A DNA stretch of 64,000 nt from Methanofollis tationis (GCF_013377755.1 NZ_JABXWR010000001.1:2119104-2183103), one strand, 5' to 3'. Counted from the stretch's first letter, positions 33,403 to 42,693 are shown. Made by a program: numbers and translations. The notes: generated by a model from the sequence alone, not told the origin.

Positions 33403-33798
33403 ATGATAGAGATACTGCCGGAAAGCACGGGAGGCGTCATCGGGTTTTTGATCAGCGGCGACGTCACCGATGAGGACTACATGCAGGTGTTCATGCCGGC
33501 GATCGACCTGGCGATCGAACGCTACGGCACCGTCCGTGTGCTGGTCGATATCGTCGATTTCAAGGGGGAAGACTTCGGAGCGATGGCCGACGACCTCATT
33601 CAGGACATCAAGGTTTCCTCGGTCGAGCGTGAGGCGATCGTCGGTGGGGAGGAATGGGAGGCTCGTCTGCTCTCTGTTCAGCCGGCGTTCTTCCTCTTCT
33701 CCAGCACCGATGTCAGGTTCTTCAGGCCCGAACACCGCCAGGAGGCATGGAGATGGATCGAGGAGGGGATGCGTGCGTCCGGGCCTGAGTCGCGCTGA
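33403..33798 (+). CDS. SpoIIAA/STAS-like protein (DUF3478 type)
   Basis: A 131-residue single-domain protein. It follows the SpoIIAA-like pattern: MIEILPESTGGVIGFLISGDVTDEDY at the start, a central VRVLVDIVDFKGEDFGAM strand-helix, REAIVGGEEWEA near 85-95, and RFFRPEHRQEAWRWIEEG at the end. Such proteins are thought to bind membranes or lipids; none has a clear enzymatic role. ATG 33403 follows GGGGTGGGGA, a good ribosome-binding site. The gene appears monocistronic. Confidence 0.75.
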   Translation: MIEILPESTGGVIGFLISGDVTDEDYMQVFMPAIDLAIERYGTVRVLVDIVDFKGEDFGAMADDLIQDIKVSSVEREAIVGGEEWEARLLSVQPAFFLFSSTDVRFFRPEHRQEAWRWIEEGMRASGPESR

Positions 33799-33869
33799 AG
33801 GGGAACACTGATTTCTGGTTTATCGGCGACGCAGGTCGGGGGTCAGGCAGGTTTGCTCTGAAAAAGGTG

Positions 33870-34874
33870 TTATTTCCGCCTCAACACCAGGAGGAGTGCA
33901 GCCGCCGCACCGATCAGGGGCAGGAGCGCTGTCCCGGCCGCCTGCGTCGTCGGTGCCGTCGTCGGCGGCGCTGTGGTCTCCGTGGCGGTCGGCAGGGCCG
34001 TGGTTGCGGTCGTCACCGGCGGTGTCGTGGCCGTCGGTGCAGGGGGTGCCGTCGTCGGTGGCGCTGTGGTCTCCGTCGTCGCCGGCGTCACCGTGACGTC
34101 CACTCCTATCCGGTCGCCCACAAAGAACGTGATTACATTCGAGTCCTCTGCGGAGTCGGCAAAACTCTGCGGAGAACGCCACCGCGCCTGCACCCTGTAT
34201 GTGCCCTCTTCAAGGCGGTCGAGGACGATCGGGGCGGCGAGGTCGTCGGTGTAGAACTGCTGGGCCGTGACCGGAAGGTTTGCAAGGTTCGCCCCGCCGA
34301 AGGCGGTCATCTCGGCGCCGCCCGGCGTCGTGACGACAATATCGACGGAGGCATGGGTCGCTCCAGCGACATAATCACTCCCCACGAACGGCGAGACGAC
34401 CTTGATCGCGATCGACGTTCCGACAGGTATCGTAATCCCTTCGATCCTCTCGGCATGATACGGGTTTGCGAGCACCGCCTCGATGCTCACTTCTGGATAA
34501 CGCACGGTGACGCTCTTTGTCGTCAGGCCGTCCGCCTGGCTGTAGGCATAATACAGCCCGGTGTACCCCCTGACCGAGGCGTCCAGCACGTCAAGGTTCG
34601 TATCGTCCGCCACCGGGATCTCGTTGACGATCCCTTTTGTGACGTCGTCGTCGGTGAAACGCCTGAGGGCAGTGACCGGGTTGCCGGTCGCGGTATTCTG
34701 CAGGGCGGTGATATCGAGTCCCTCCTCATAGACGAATATCGTGTCGCCCGGCAGGACATCGGAAATGGTGGCGCCCCGTGCCGAAACCGGAGCGGCAAGT
34801 GCCGCAAAGAGCAGCAGTGCAAGGCAGCAGAGCACGCATATGCCTGTCCCTGTATGATCCAGTCTTCGCTCCAT
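33870..34874 (-). CDS. DUF3821 surface protein with Thr-rich stalk and membrane anchor
   Basis: A 334-residue exported protein. A signal peptide (ICVLCCLALLLFAALAAPVSA) is followed by the DUF3821 N-terminal motif ATISDVLPGDTIFVYEEGLD, which is typical of Methanomicrobiales surface proteins. Ig-like beta domains come next, then a Thr/Pro-rich stalk of TTAPPTTAP-like repeats, and a C-terminal hydrophobic helix ending LRRK. The stalk is likely O-glycosylated and exposed outside the cell. ATG 34874 directly precedes the signal peptide; the frame is open upstream only as a shadow of the RecJ-like gene. Confidence 0.8.
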   Translation of the reverse strand: MERRLDHTGTGICVLCCLALLLFAALAAPVSARGATISDVLPGDTIFVYEEGLDITALQNTATGNPVTALRRFTDDDVTKGIVNEIPVADDTNLDVLDASVRGYTGLYYAYSQADGLTTKSVTVRYPEVSIEAVLANPYHAERIEGITIPVGTSIAIKVVSPFVGSDYVAGATHASVDIVVTTPGGAEMTAFGGANLANLPVTAQQFYTDDLAAPIVLDRLEEGTYRVQARWRSPQSFADSAEDSNVITFFVGDRIGVDVTVTPATTETTAPPTTAPPAPTATTPPVTTATTALPTATETTAPPTTAPTTQAAGTALLPLIGAAAALLLVLRRK

Positions 34875-34959
34875 AATGATCCTACCCATGCGGTTTGGAA
34901 AACTTATGCCTTTCGCAAAATCAGAGAAAAAGAGATTGATGGTATGGATTCCGGGTGCC

Positions 34960-36798
34960 TTATTCGACCGGGGCCTGCCCGATCTTCTCGATAAGGCCGT
35001 TGAGGGAGGCTTCGCGCATACCCTCGACGAACTTGATCGAGCCGACGACCAGGTGACCGCCGCCGCTGATGCCGCCGCCGGTGATCTCGTCATGGAGTTC
35101 GCGGACCATCCGCGGGATGTTCATGAGCACGCCGCGGGAGCGGAGCACTGCAAAGTCCGGGCCAAAACCGAGAGTGACCACCGGTTCTCCCGGGTGCTGC
35201 CGGCAGAGCCGGTCGTGGATCTCGCCCGAGGTCTTGCCCGGCGGGGGGAAGGTGAAGCGGTGGGCGAAGATCTCCACGTCGATCCTGAAGAGATATGCCC
35301 CGTTCGGGAGCCGCTCCTCGACCACATGGGGCATGGACGCCGCCATCTGCTCTTCGATTGCCGCGTTCGCCGATTCGACCAGGAGGCCGATGAGGTTCTT
35401 ATGGAGGTCGCGGTTCCCCTTGAGATTGAGGATGTCCTTGATCAGTTCCCTGCCGTCGTTGAACCTGAGCCAGAACTGCTCGTAGTCCAGGGCAAGGGCG
35501 ATGTCCTTGCATTCCTGCTCGGAATAATCCTCTGCGATGAGGTCGAGATAGCGCTGCCGTTCGGGCGCCTCGCTCCGGTCGCCGACGCCCGCGACGGCTG
35601 GCAGGTGCCTGATTGCGTCGCTGACCTTCGGGTTGATCAGCCGCGCCACCTCGGTCCCGAGCATGCCGGCCGTGACCCCGAAATCCCCGCCGACGTGGTA
35701 GGGGTTGACATGGGCGATCACGTAGTCGTCGACGATTGCGTCCGGGTGGTGGTGGTCGACGACGATCATCGGGAGGCTATAGATCTGGGCCATCTTCATC
35801 GAGGGGAGGTCCTCCTCGGTGGAGCCGTTGTCCATCAGGACGATCAGCGGCATCTTCTGCCCGAACCGCTCGTGGTCCTTCAGGGCGAAGTCGAGGTCGC
35901 GGGTGATGTCCTCGATCTCATAGAAGGGCGCCTTTGAGGGGGAGCGCTTGAAGAGATAGTAGGCGGTGTCCAGGTCGTCGCCTTCCTGGCGCATCAGGGA
36001 GATCACCGCCTGCTCGACGGCGACGGCGGCCGAGATGCCGTCGGCGTCTGCATGGTGGCGGAGGATGATCGGCTGCGCCTCGAAGACGGCCCGCCTGATC
36101 ATCTTTGCAACTTTCCGCATCGCGGGGCGCAGGCGGTCGAGGACGTCGCTCTCGATCAGGAGCGGGATATCCTCGGGTTCGGCGCGCGCGTCGAGGGCTG
36201 TCTCGATCCGGTCGTGCACTCTCTGTGCGTCCTCGCCGGTGAGCGCCTCCATCGAGCTGACCTCGATCTGGAGCTGGTTCTGCCGGCGCATCACCTCTCC
36301 GCTGACCATCACGGTGCTCCCGAGTTCGATCTCGGGATATGCCCGGACGCCGGCCTCGATAAAGGCGGCGGCGTTGCCGCTCCCGGACTCATCGACGAGG
36401 GTGAAGATCGTCGGCCCGCTCGTCTGCTTGATCTGGGCGACCGAGGCTTCGAGGGTGACGCTCCTGCCGACCTGCGATGAGAGATCGCCCATTTTTGTCA
36501 CATGGACCCGCCTGGTGACAGTCTCGAGCCGGTACACCCGGGGCAGGACCTCTGCAAGGTCAATGTTCCCGTTGTTCCTGATATTGATGACCTTTACAAA
36601 GATCTGCTCGCGCTCCTGGTGCTCCTGAACCATGTTGCTCTTGTGGATCAGTCCCTTGAGCCGGGCGTTCAACTGGACGAAGGTTCCGAAGTTTGCAAAG
36701 CCCTGAACGGTCCCTGCATAGGTTTTCCCTTCTTCGACCTCCCCGATCCCGCAGTTAGGGCCGAGGGAATAGATTATCGTATCTTCTTGATTCGCCAT
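34960..36798 (-). CDS. RecJ-like DHH phosphoesterase with S1 and OB domains
   Basis: A 612-residue protein with an N-terminal S1 RNA-binding domain (about 20-85, YAGTVQGFANFGTFVQLNARLKGLIH read in parts), an OB-fold (about 95-195) and a DHH catalytic region starting with ILRHHADADGISAAVAVEQ (DHH motif I). VLMDNGSTEED and VVDHHHPD (the DHH motif) follow, then a DHHA1-type tail with GGGISGGGHLVVGS. This is the archaeal S1-OB-DHH type of RecJ homologue, an RNA or DNA exonuclease; related proteins join the GINS/CMG replisome as GAN. Metal ligands (H, D, DHHH) appear intact. It is followed by the DUF3821 gene after 85 nt. Confidence 0.87.
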   Translation of the reverse strand: MANQEDTIIYSLGPNCGIGEVEEGKTYAGTVQGFANFGTFVQLNARLKGLIHKSNMVQEHQEREQIFVKVINIRNNGNIDLAEVLPRVYRLETVTRRVHVTKMGDLSSQVGRSVTLEASVAQIKQTSGPTIFTLVDESGSGNAAAFIEAGVRAYPEIELGSTVMVSGEVMRRQNQLQIEVSSMEALTGEDAQRVHDRIETALDARAEPEDIPLLIESDVLDRLRPAMRKVAKMIRRAVFEAQPIILRHHADADGISAAVAVEQAVISLMRQEGDDLDTAYYLFKRSPSKAPFYEIEDITRDLDFALKDHERFGQKMPLIVLMDNGSTEEDLPSMKMAQIYSLPMIVVDHHHPDAIVDDYVIAHVNPYHVGGDFGVTAGMLGTEVARLINPKVSDAIRHLPAVAGVGDRSEAPERQRYLDLIAEDYSEQECKDIALALDYEQFWLRFNDGRELIKDILNLKGNRDLHKNLIGLLVESANAAIEEQMAASMPHVVEERLPNGAYLFRIDVEIFAHRFTFPPPGKTSGEIHDRLCRQHPGEPVVTLGFGPDFAVLRSRGVLMNIPRMVRELHDEITGGGISGGGHLVVGSIKFVEGMREASLNGLIEKIGQAPVE

Positions 36799-36824
36799 CT
36801 TCGTACTCTCTTGAATGATAATGC

Positions 36825-38018
36825 TTATGTATTTTTACCCGAGCAGAGGGTTGCGAGTTGCTCTTCGCCGTCCCGACGCCCCTTCGCGACGATGAGGTCG
36901 CCGGCGAAGAGGCGCTCGTCTCTGCCCGGCCTGTACGTCCAGCGCTCTCCGCCGCGCCTGATCGCAAGCACGACCATGCCGGTGACGGTGGCGAGGGACA
37001 TCTCTTTCAGGCTTCGGTTCGCAAGCGCCGATCCTTCTTCCACCTCGAAACGGGTGATGATCTCGTCGGACTCCCGAACAATCATCCTGAACACCGGGGG
37101 GATCTCGATATCGCGGAGGAGGACGTCGGCGATCGCAGACGCCGCTTCTGCGATCGTCTCTGCGAATGAGGAGAGGTGGAGGAGGCCCCTGAGGTATTCC
37201 ACGTTCTCGATGCGTTTTGCCGCTTCCAGGACCCAGAGGTCGAACTGGTAGCGCATATCCTCCATCCGCCCTTCAAGCGCTCTGACCTCCCGTGCAAGGT
37301 CTTCGTTGGTGAAGAGGAGGGCGGTGTAGGCGAGACCGACGGCGAGTTCCGAGAGGTTCTTCATCTCGATCATCAGGGCGACGGCCCGGTCGAGATCGTC
37401 GACGCACCCGGCCCGCGCCCATTCGCGGTGGGGCTCGGGGGTGGCTCCGGCCATCGTATGGAGCGGAGCCACGCCGGCACCGATCCCCTTTGCAAGGAGG
37501 ATGTCCCCGCCTTTGATCACGGAGCGTTTGTCGGGATCGTAGATCCAGCCGTTTCCGCGCCGGATCGCGATCACCCGCATCCCGGACCGGCTCTGGAGTT
37601 TCACCTCGCCGAGGGTTGTTCCGTCGAGCAGGGCGTGAGGGGCGACCTCGATCCGCACTGTCACCTCTTCGGCCTCGGGAAGGGCTTCGCGCAGTTTTTG
37701 CGGGAACTTTGCACCTTTCCTGATGATCCGTGCGATCTCGGTGGCCGAGTTGGCGATCCGTTCCGCCGACTCGGCGATCTGCAGGAGCCCGCTCATCGAT
37801 TCCGCCTCTTCGACCCTTCTGGCACCGAGCATCCCGGAGATGCGCGCCTGGTAGGTGTGGCGGTTCATGATCTCTTCAAGGTTCTCGATTTCGCCGGCGA
37901 TCTCCCGGCTCTCGAAGAGGATCGCAGAATAGGCAAGGTCAACCATCAGCTCGGAGATGTCCTTCATCTCGATGAGGACATCCTTGAGGCTGGTCGGCTG
38001 ATACTCGACTTCCATCAT
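36825..38018 (-). CDS. tandem PhoU-TrkA-C regulatory protein (COG3273)
   Basis: A 397-residue soluble protein built from two copies of a PhoU-like helical domain (about 5-100 and 215-310), each followed by a TrkA-C (RCK_C) domain (about 110-190 and 320-395). The RCK_C domains have the GVRVIAIRR-like segment and the GD-LLAKG or GDLIVAKG motif. TrkA-C domains bind ligands such as cyclic dinucleotides and gate K+ transport; no channel is adjacent. A TATA-like TTAATATACTC (about 38055-38065) lies upstream of ATG 38018; ATG 38015 is the next choice. Confidence 0.8.
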   Translation of the reverse strand: MMEVEYQPTSLKDVLIEMKDISELMVDLAYSAILFESREIAGEIENLEEIMNRHTYQARISGMLGARRVEEAESMSGLLQIAESAERIANSATEIARIIRKGAKFPQKLREALPEAEEVTVRIEVAPHALLDGTTLGEVKLQSRSGMRVIAIRRGNGWIYDPDKRSVIKGGDILLAKGIGAGVAPLHTMAGATPEPHREWARAGCVDDLDRAVALMIEMKNLSELAVGLAYTALLFTNEDLAREVRALEGRMEDMRYQFDLWVLEAAKRIENVEYLRGLLHLSSFAETIAEAASAIADVLLRDIEIPPVFRMIVRESDEIITRFEVEEGSALANRSLKEMSLATVTGMVVLAIRRGGERWTYRPGRDERLFAGDLIVAKGRRDGEEQLATLCSGKNT

Positions 38019-38354
38019 CTGTGTGTACCGTCTCTCATGTACGTATGGCATCGGGAGTATATTAACCGGTAGTTCTGTGCAGGCTGCGGCCGTTCCGAAC
38101 GTGAAGTGCGGCTGCAAATGGCCAGTTGTGACCACAGGAGGAAATTGGAGATTTGAACCCATAAAATGGCGAACGAAAAGATATACTGGCGCAAATCGGT
38201 TACGGGATGCATCACGCTCTCTCTGGAAGCGGATGGATGTTTGCAGGGATCGGTCGAGAATGCTTCCCGATTTATCGAATCTCTTATCATGAGTGCTAAA
38301 ACCGGAATAAATCCTGTTTTATTCACGATTTCTCAAAACAGGGGCAAAAACCCA
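38019..38354. other. intergenic region between the PhoU/TrkA-C gene and tRNA-Val
   Basis: About 335 nt. It contains the minus-strand TATA of the PhoU/TrkA-C gene. A plus-strand open frame (38166-38417) lacks a ribosome-binding site and runs antisense into the tRNA, so it is not called. Sequence is AT-richer in 38270-38350. Confidence 0.45.
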
Positions 38355-38428
38355 TGGGCCTGTCCGGGTTCGAACCGGAGATCTTCGCCGTGTAAGGGCG
38401 ACGTCATAACCGACTAGACCACAAGCCC
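38355..38428 (-). tRNA. tRNA-Val (anticodon TAC)
   Basis: A 74-nt cloverleaf on the minus strand. Acceptor strands GGGCTTG and CAGGCCC pair (one G-T pair), with discriminator A. The anticodon stem TCGCC/GGCGA encloses the loop CTTACAC, giving TAC. The T-arm is TCCGG-TTCGAAC-CCGGA. No intron; CCA is not encoded. A TATA-like GATATATGATC lies upstream near 38456-38466. Confidence 0.93.
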
Positions 38429-38560
38429 CGAAATACCGTTTATTGTTGCACCTTGGATCATATATCTCTGTTGCCCTCCTGCTTCTCTCTCCGGCAGGGC
38501 TGGAACACTCTGATTGCACCGCCCCGCAGCAGGGGAGGGGGCGGCGATCACCCGATGCCG

Positions 38561-39154
38561 CTAGCGTTTTTCCCCGGCCATACCTTCGAGCAGGTGCCTG
38601 ATCGCCCGCAGTTCCGCGATCACGTCGCCTTCCTCCCCGGACGTCTCCGCGCCGCCGGTCGCCGCCGCCACCGGCGCTCGTCCCCTCACCTGGGCCATGA
38701 TCAGTTCCCTGAGGGGCTCGGGCTCCTCGATGCCCATCAGTTTGATCTCGGCCTGCGGCTGCGCCGAGTAGCCGGCGGTCTGGATGCGGAGGTCAGAGAT
38801 GCCGAAATAGCGCATCACCGGCCCCTGGATGATATCGACGTTTGTGATCCGGTTGTAGGGCACGATCCCGGTCTGCCTGAACCAGACCCCCCGCCGCCAG
38901 GTCATCTCGGTCGGCGTCAGGTGGTAGAGGATGCTCTGGTAGTACATCGGGATCCATGCGCCGACAAAGACGGCGATCGCCGAGATCCCGAGGGCGATCG
39001 CGAGTATCACCGGGAGGGGGGCGCCGGCGAAAATGGTCGGGAGGATCGCAAAGGCGACCAGAAACACGATGACGATGATCAGAGAAAGGAAGTAATAGGC
39101 CCTGAACCGGGGGGCCGGTTTGAACTCCTTTCCAATGGTAATCTCTTCGGACAT
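38561..39154 (-). CDS. bacterial-PH-domain membrane protein (YdbS-like)
   Basis: A 197-residue protein with a short N-terminal cytosolic part, two close transmembrane helices (about 22-45 and 48-70) and a bPH2 domain. The domain has the YHLTPTEMTWRRGVWFRQTGIVPYNRITNVDIIQGP segment (read in parts), which matches the DUF304/YdbS pattern of a beta-sandwich following a membrane hairpin. A flexible Ala/Gly-rich region and an acidic helix (EEGDVIAELRAIRHLLE) end the protein. The function is unknown. ATG 39154 starts MSEEITIGKEF. Confidence 0.8.
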   Translation of the reverse strand: MSEEITIGKEFKPAPRFRAYYFLSLIIVIVFLVAFAILPTIFAGAPLPVILAIALGISAIAVFVGAWIPMYYQSILYHLTPTEMTWRRGVWFRQTGIVPYNRITNVDIIQGPVMRYFGISDLRIQTAGYSAQPQAEIKLMGIEEPEPLRELIMAQVRGRAPVAAATGGAETSGEEGDVIAELRAIRHLLEGMAGEKR

Positions 39155-39279
39155 GATGCTTCGACCTCTGTACCCGGTAATCGACGCCGCACCTCATCAA
39201 TCCATGTGCCGGGCGCCCCCTGTCCTCTGCCCTGACCCTGACGAACCTTTATTATGCCGGTGTACAAGAAGGCGTTCCT

Positions 39280-39861
39280 ATGCCACCACATGCCGAAGAA
39301 GTCCTGGACGCCATCATGGGGAGGCGGAGCATCCGTGCCTATGAGGGCCGCTACCTTGACGATGAGACCGTGCTCTCGATCATCCATGCGGGGATCCATG
39401 CTCCGACAACGCTCGGCCTCCAGCCGTGGCGTTTTGTCGTCGTCCGCGACCACGACCTCATGAAGCAGATCTCCGACTACTGCAAACCAATCCTGCTCCT
39501 CAACCTGAAGGATATGACCGCTCCCGAAGCGGTAGAGCAGAAAAAACTGCTCGCTTCCAGGGATTTCAACATCTTCTATGGTGCGGCCGTCCTGGTCCTC
39601 GTTCTCGGGGACGAGAAAAACCGTTTCAGCACCTATGATTGCACGCTCTGCGCCGGAACCATGATGCTCGCCGCCCATGCACTGGGAGTCGGGAGCTGCT
39701 GGATCGGGGCTGCGGGCCCGGTCTCAGGCAACCCGGAGCTGATGAAGGCCCTGAAGGTGCCTGAGGGGTGGATGATCGTGGCGCCGATCGTCCTGGGCTA
39801 CCCGAAGGAGATCCCTGAAAAACCGCCGCGGCGCGAACCCGAGATCGACTGGGTCAGATAA
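39280..39861 (+). CDS. nitroreductase-family FMN protein
   Basis: A 193-residue protein of the nitroreductase fold. The N-terminal IMGRRSIRAYEGR (FMN phosphate binding) and HAPTTLGLQPWRFVVV segments are characteristic, as is the later MLAAHALGVGSCWIGA motif. Members reduce nitro groups or flavins, or act in cofactor metabolism, using FMN and NAD(P)H; the substrate here is not evident. The ATG is about 27 nt after a TATA-like TTATTATG (39249-39256), so the message is likely leaderless. It faces the PH-domain gene. Confidence 0.87.
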   Translation: MPPHAEEVLDAIMGRRSIRAYEGRYLDDETVLSIIHAGIHAPTTLGLQPWRFVVVRDHDLMKQISDYCKPILLLNLKDMTAPEAVEQKKLLASRDFNIFYGAAVLVLVLGDEKNRFSTYDCTLCAGTMMLAAHALGVGSCWIGAAGPVSGNPELMKALKVPEGWMIVAPIVLGYPKEIPEKPPRREPEIDWVR

Positions 39862-39912
39862 TCGCGGGGAGGATCATTCCCTCCCCCTCTCAATTCTCCA
39901 AAAAAAACGTAT

Positions 39913-40857
39913 TCACTGAAGCCCGAAGGACTTCAGGGTCACCTCGGGGTTCACGCCGCCGACGCGGTAGATGACACCCTCGGAGAGCTCGTTGATGATC
40001 ACTTCTGCCGGCGAGAAGAGCGAGGTGTCGATCTTGTAGAAGTCGTAGCCCGCTTCCTTGAAGATCTCGTTGAAGGGCTTGCCGTAGCCCTGCGACGTGC
40101 AGGACGGAATCTTATCGAGGTAGTCCTTGATCTCGGGCGCCTTCATCGTCAGGGAGATCTGGCCGTGGTAGATGGTGGCGTCGTTGGTGACACCCATGGC
40201 GAGCTTGGGGCCGCGGACCGGCGGAATCGGGGCGGTGCCGAAGCCGGAGATGATCTTTCTGGTATCGAACCCGAGTTCGTTCAGTTTGTAGACGGCGGTC
40301 TCGACACAGCGGCCGGCGACCTGGATGGACCCGACGATCGAGGAGGTCGGGGCGACGATGGCGCAGGTGTTGGCAACGTCCACCTTGCAGGACTCGGCGA
40401 TCTTCTGCATGACCTCGCCGTTCGGGAGGTGGTCGCTCTCCAGGCAGATCACGGCCGTATCGCACTCGTCCTCGTAGCCGATCACCTCATAGGTGTGCTT
40501 CGGCTTGAGGGAGAGGGCGCGTGCCGGTCCCGACCCCATCGCAAAGTAGTTGCCGACCTTGACGGTCCAGCCGGCTTTCTGGGCGCCGAGGCAGGCGATC
40601 GCCGGGAAATCGGTGGAGACCTCGATGAAAGGCATCGGAACCCCCTTGATCTGCCCCATGGTGAAGTTGATCTCGGCGAGACCGCCGAGGCAGATGTCTG
40701 TGAAGACGCGTCCTGCCCGGTATCCACCTTCTACGCTTACACCCGCATCGACGATCCGCGCACCGTTGTCCAGTTCGTGGGCGGCGGCATTGTAGTCTTC
40801 AGGATATTCGAAGATGTCGTTAAATATATCAAGGGCCTGTTCGTTCACGCTCAGCAT
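39913..40857 (-). CDS. mch: methenyltetrahydromethanopterin cyclohydrolase
   Basis: Mch interconverts 5-formyl- and 5,10-methenyl-tetrahydromethanopterin in the C1 branch of methanogenesis. The 314-residue length fits. Recognised stretches are MGQIKGVPMPFIEVSTDFPAIACLGAQKAGWTV (read in parts), NYFAMGSGPARAL near 120 and the SGFGTAPIPPV segment near 210. ATG 40857 was chosen because it begins the family N-terminus (MLSVNEQALDIF) and has GGTGAT upstream. The other methanogenesis genes are not adjacent. Confidence 0.97.
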   Translation of the reverse strand: MLSVNEQALDIFNDIFEYPEDYNAAAHELDNGARIVDAGVSVEGGYRAGRVFTDICLGGLAEINFTMGQIKGVPMPFIEVSTDFPAIACLGAQKAGWTVKVGNYFAMGSGPARALSLKPKHTYEVIGYEDECDTAVICLESDHLPNGEVMQKIAESCKVDVANTCAIVAPTSSIVGSIQVAGRCVETAVYKLNELGFDTRKIISGFGTAPIPPVRGPKLAMGVTNDATIYHGQISLTMKAPEIKDYLDKIPSCTSQGYGKPFNEIFKEAGYDFYKIDTSLFSPAEVIINELSEGVIYRVGGVNPEVTLKSFGLQ

Positions 40858-40919
40858 GGAAATATCACCGTTCACATAAACAACGCAAAGAGAATAGATA
40901 AGACTTGCCAATCGATCGC

Positions 40920-42044
40920 TCAGTCCAGCAGTTCGAGGACGCGCTGCGGCTCGTACCTGAGCGTGATCACCCGTGTCCGGCCCCGTCCTTCCCGGTAATC
41001 GAGATTTATCAGCCTTATTGCGTCAAGCTTCTTGACGATCTCGTGGAAACGGGTGTAACCGAGTTTTGCTTCCTGTTTTGCATGCTTATAGACCTCGCCG
41101 GCGTTCATCTCACCGCCGCCGACGCTCATTGTGGCGATTGTCCTGAGCAGATTTTTCTCCTCGGTTTTCAGGGTCCGCAGGGTGAAGGTGAGGTGGAGGT
41201 ACTTCGAGATCTGGTATGCGCGGCAGACATCGTCCTCCTCGATCCGCCGGCGTGCATCCTTTTCGGCGTTTAAAGCCGCCCTCTTCAGCAGGTCAAGCCC
41301 GACCCGCAGGTCGCCGCTCTTCATGGTCTGCTCGGTGACGAGGTCGAGCATTGTATCAGGGAGCACGCCAGGGTAGAGGCCGGTGAGCACCCGCTCGGTG
41401 AGGATGTGCCTGACCTCGTCTGCCGAATAGGGTGGGAAATAGATCTCGGTCGGCCGAAAGACCGAGGCGACCCTCGGGTCGACCTCACGCGAGAGGTCGA
41501 CGCTCAGATCGGAGATGATCGTGATCACCCCGATCCTGGTGCCCGGATAGGACTCGTGCGCCCTGAGGAGTGCGTAGAGCACCCGGTTGATCTCGTTTTC
41601 ATAGAGGAGATAGTTGGCGTCGTCGAGGGCGACGAGGAGGACTGCCTCCTCCTTCAGGAGGATCCGGCAGATGGCGTCGAAGATCTGCTTGAACGAGGTG
41701 CCCGAGGTCGGCGGGAGATGACCCGAGAGTTTATGATAGATCTGGGCAAAGATGGCGAACTTGGTGTTGTCGATCTGGCAGTTGATGTACACCGGAATGA
41801 GTTTTCTGGTGGCCTCCTCGATCTGGGTGAAGAGTTTGCGCACGCTCGTCGTCTTGCCGGTGCCGGGAAGCCCCCTGCAGATCGTGTTCAGGGGGCGGCC
41901 GCCTCGCAGGCCGGGTTTGATCTGGAAGGCGAGCTCCCGCATCTGGGTCTCGCGGTAGTCGAACTGCTCAGGGACGTAGTCGATTTCAAACACCTCGGGG
42001 TCTCGAAAGAGCGTTTCGTCCCACATGAGCAGGTCCCGTTTCAT
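40920..42044 (-). CDS. Orc1/Cdc6 family replication initiator
   Basis: A 374-residue AAA+ ATPase with Walker A GLPGTGKTT at residues 58-66, Walker B LLVALDDAN near 140, a sensor-1 region VITIISDLS and a C-terminal winged helix (about 290-374). Orc1/Cdc6 proteins recognise origin recognition boxes and load the MCM helicase. The N-terminal LFRDPEVFEIDYVPEQ segment is the family signature. I looked for origin boxes next to it and saw none clear, so it may be one of several paralogues. ATG 42044 follows a short AT-rich tract. Confidence 0.92.
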   Translation of the reverse strand: MKRDLLMWDETLFRDPEVFEIDYVPEQFDYRETQMRELAFQIKPGLRGGRPLNTICRGLPGTGKTTSVRKLFTQIEEATRKLIPVYINCQIDNTKFAIFAQIYHKLSGHLPPTSGTSFKQIFDAICRILLKEEAVLLVALDDANYLLYENEINRVLYALLRAHESYPGTRIGVITIISDLSVDLSREVDPRVASVFRPTEIYFPPYSADEVRHILTERVLTGLYPGVLPDTMLDLVTEQTMKSGDLRVGLDLLKRAALNAEKDARRRIEEDDVCRAYQISKYLHLTFTLRTLKTEEKNLLRTIATMSVGGGEMNAGEVYKHAKQEAKLGYTRFHEIVKKLDAIRLINLDYREGRGRTRVITLRYEPQRVLELLD

Positions 42045-42108
42045 TATTGATCCCTCGTGCCGGGCCTATATATTATATTGGACGCCGTGCCTCTCCTGCG
42101 CCGCTGTC

Positions 42109-42693
42109 TCACCTCTGGTGGGTCAGCCGGTCCATGCAGGCCTTGCAGAGCGTCCGGTTCAGGAAGAGCTGGCTCATCTGCTTCTGGGTCTTTGTCACGG
42201 CGGCTTTGCACTCCTCGCAGAGGTCCGGTGCCGCTGCAGCAGGTTCAGGCGCCTTTTTCGCCGGTGTCTCCGGTGCATGGGCGAGAGGTTTTGCCATTGC
42301 CGCCGCAGGGCCGGGCGTCGTCACGGGTTTGGGTTCTGCCGCTGCCCGGGCCGGCTCTTGCTGTTCTTTTGCAACGGCCGGTTCCGGTACGGGCTTCTTC
42401 ACGGGTTCTTGGGGCGCTTCCACCGCAACAGGCGTCAGCACCGTCTGCACCCCGGGTTCGGGATGTTTTTCTGTGGCCTTCATCGAGAACACCCGTTTTC
42501 GATAGGTGTCCACACGTTCTGCCGTCGCCTCGTCGCCGCGCCCGAGGCGGGCAAGGGTGGCGTCGAGGAAGCCCGCGAGGTCGTCGGCTTCCTCGGGCGA
42601 ACTGACCTCGCCCGTGATCTCAAGGCGGATATTCTCGTAGTTGTCCAGGTTGACGGTGATACCCAGAGTGAGTGTCTTTTTTGTCGGCGTCAT
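42109..42693 (-). CDS. hypothetical protein with Pro/Ala linker and C-terminal zinc ribbon
   Basis: A 194-residue protein I do not recognise. A small N-terminal domain (TLTLGITVNLDNYENIRLEITGEV, read in parts) is followed by a helical segment, a long Pro/Ala/Glu-rich linker (about 75-150) and a C-terminal four-cysteine motif, CEEC and CKAC near residues 160 and 185, probably binding zinc. ATG 42693 is preferred over GTG 42699. It is upstream of orc1/cdc6 on the same strand (64-nt gap with a TATATATTATATT tract). A DNA-related role is possible but unproven. Confidence 0.6.
   Translation of the reverse strand: MTPTKKTLTLGITVNLDNYENIRLEITGEVSSPEEADDLAGFLDATLARLGRGDEATAERVDTYRKRVFSMKATEKHPEPGVQTVLTPVAVEAPQEPVKKPVPEPAVAKEQQEPARAAAEPKPVTTPGPAAAMAKPLAHAPETPAKKAPEPAAAAPDLCEECKAAVTKTQKQMSQLFLNRTLCKACMDRLTHQR

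Noticed and set aside
34876-35937. Plus-strand frame of about 353 codons opposite the RecJ-like gene
   Set aside because: Shadow reading; the minus-strand DHH motifs are unambiguous and no family similarity exists on this strand.
38166-38417. 83-codon plus-strand frame between the PhoU gene and tRNA-Val
   Set aside because: No ribosome-binding site, runs antisense through most of the tRNA, and has no recognisable domain.
40858-42110. Possible replication origin next to orc1/cdc6
   Set aside because: I looked for paired origin recognition boxes and an AT-rich unwinding region of useful length; only a short TATATATTATATT tract after 42070 is seen, which is enough for a promoter.
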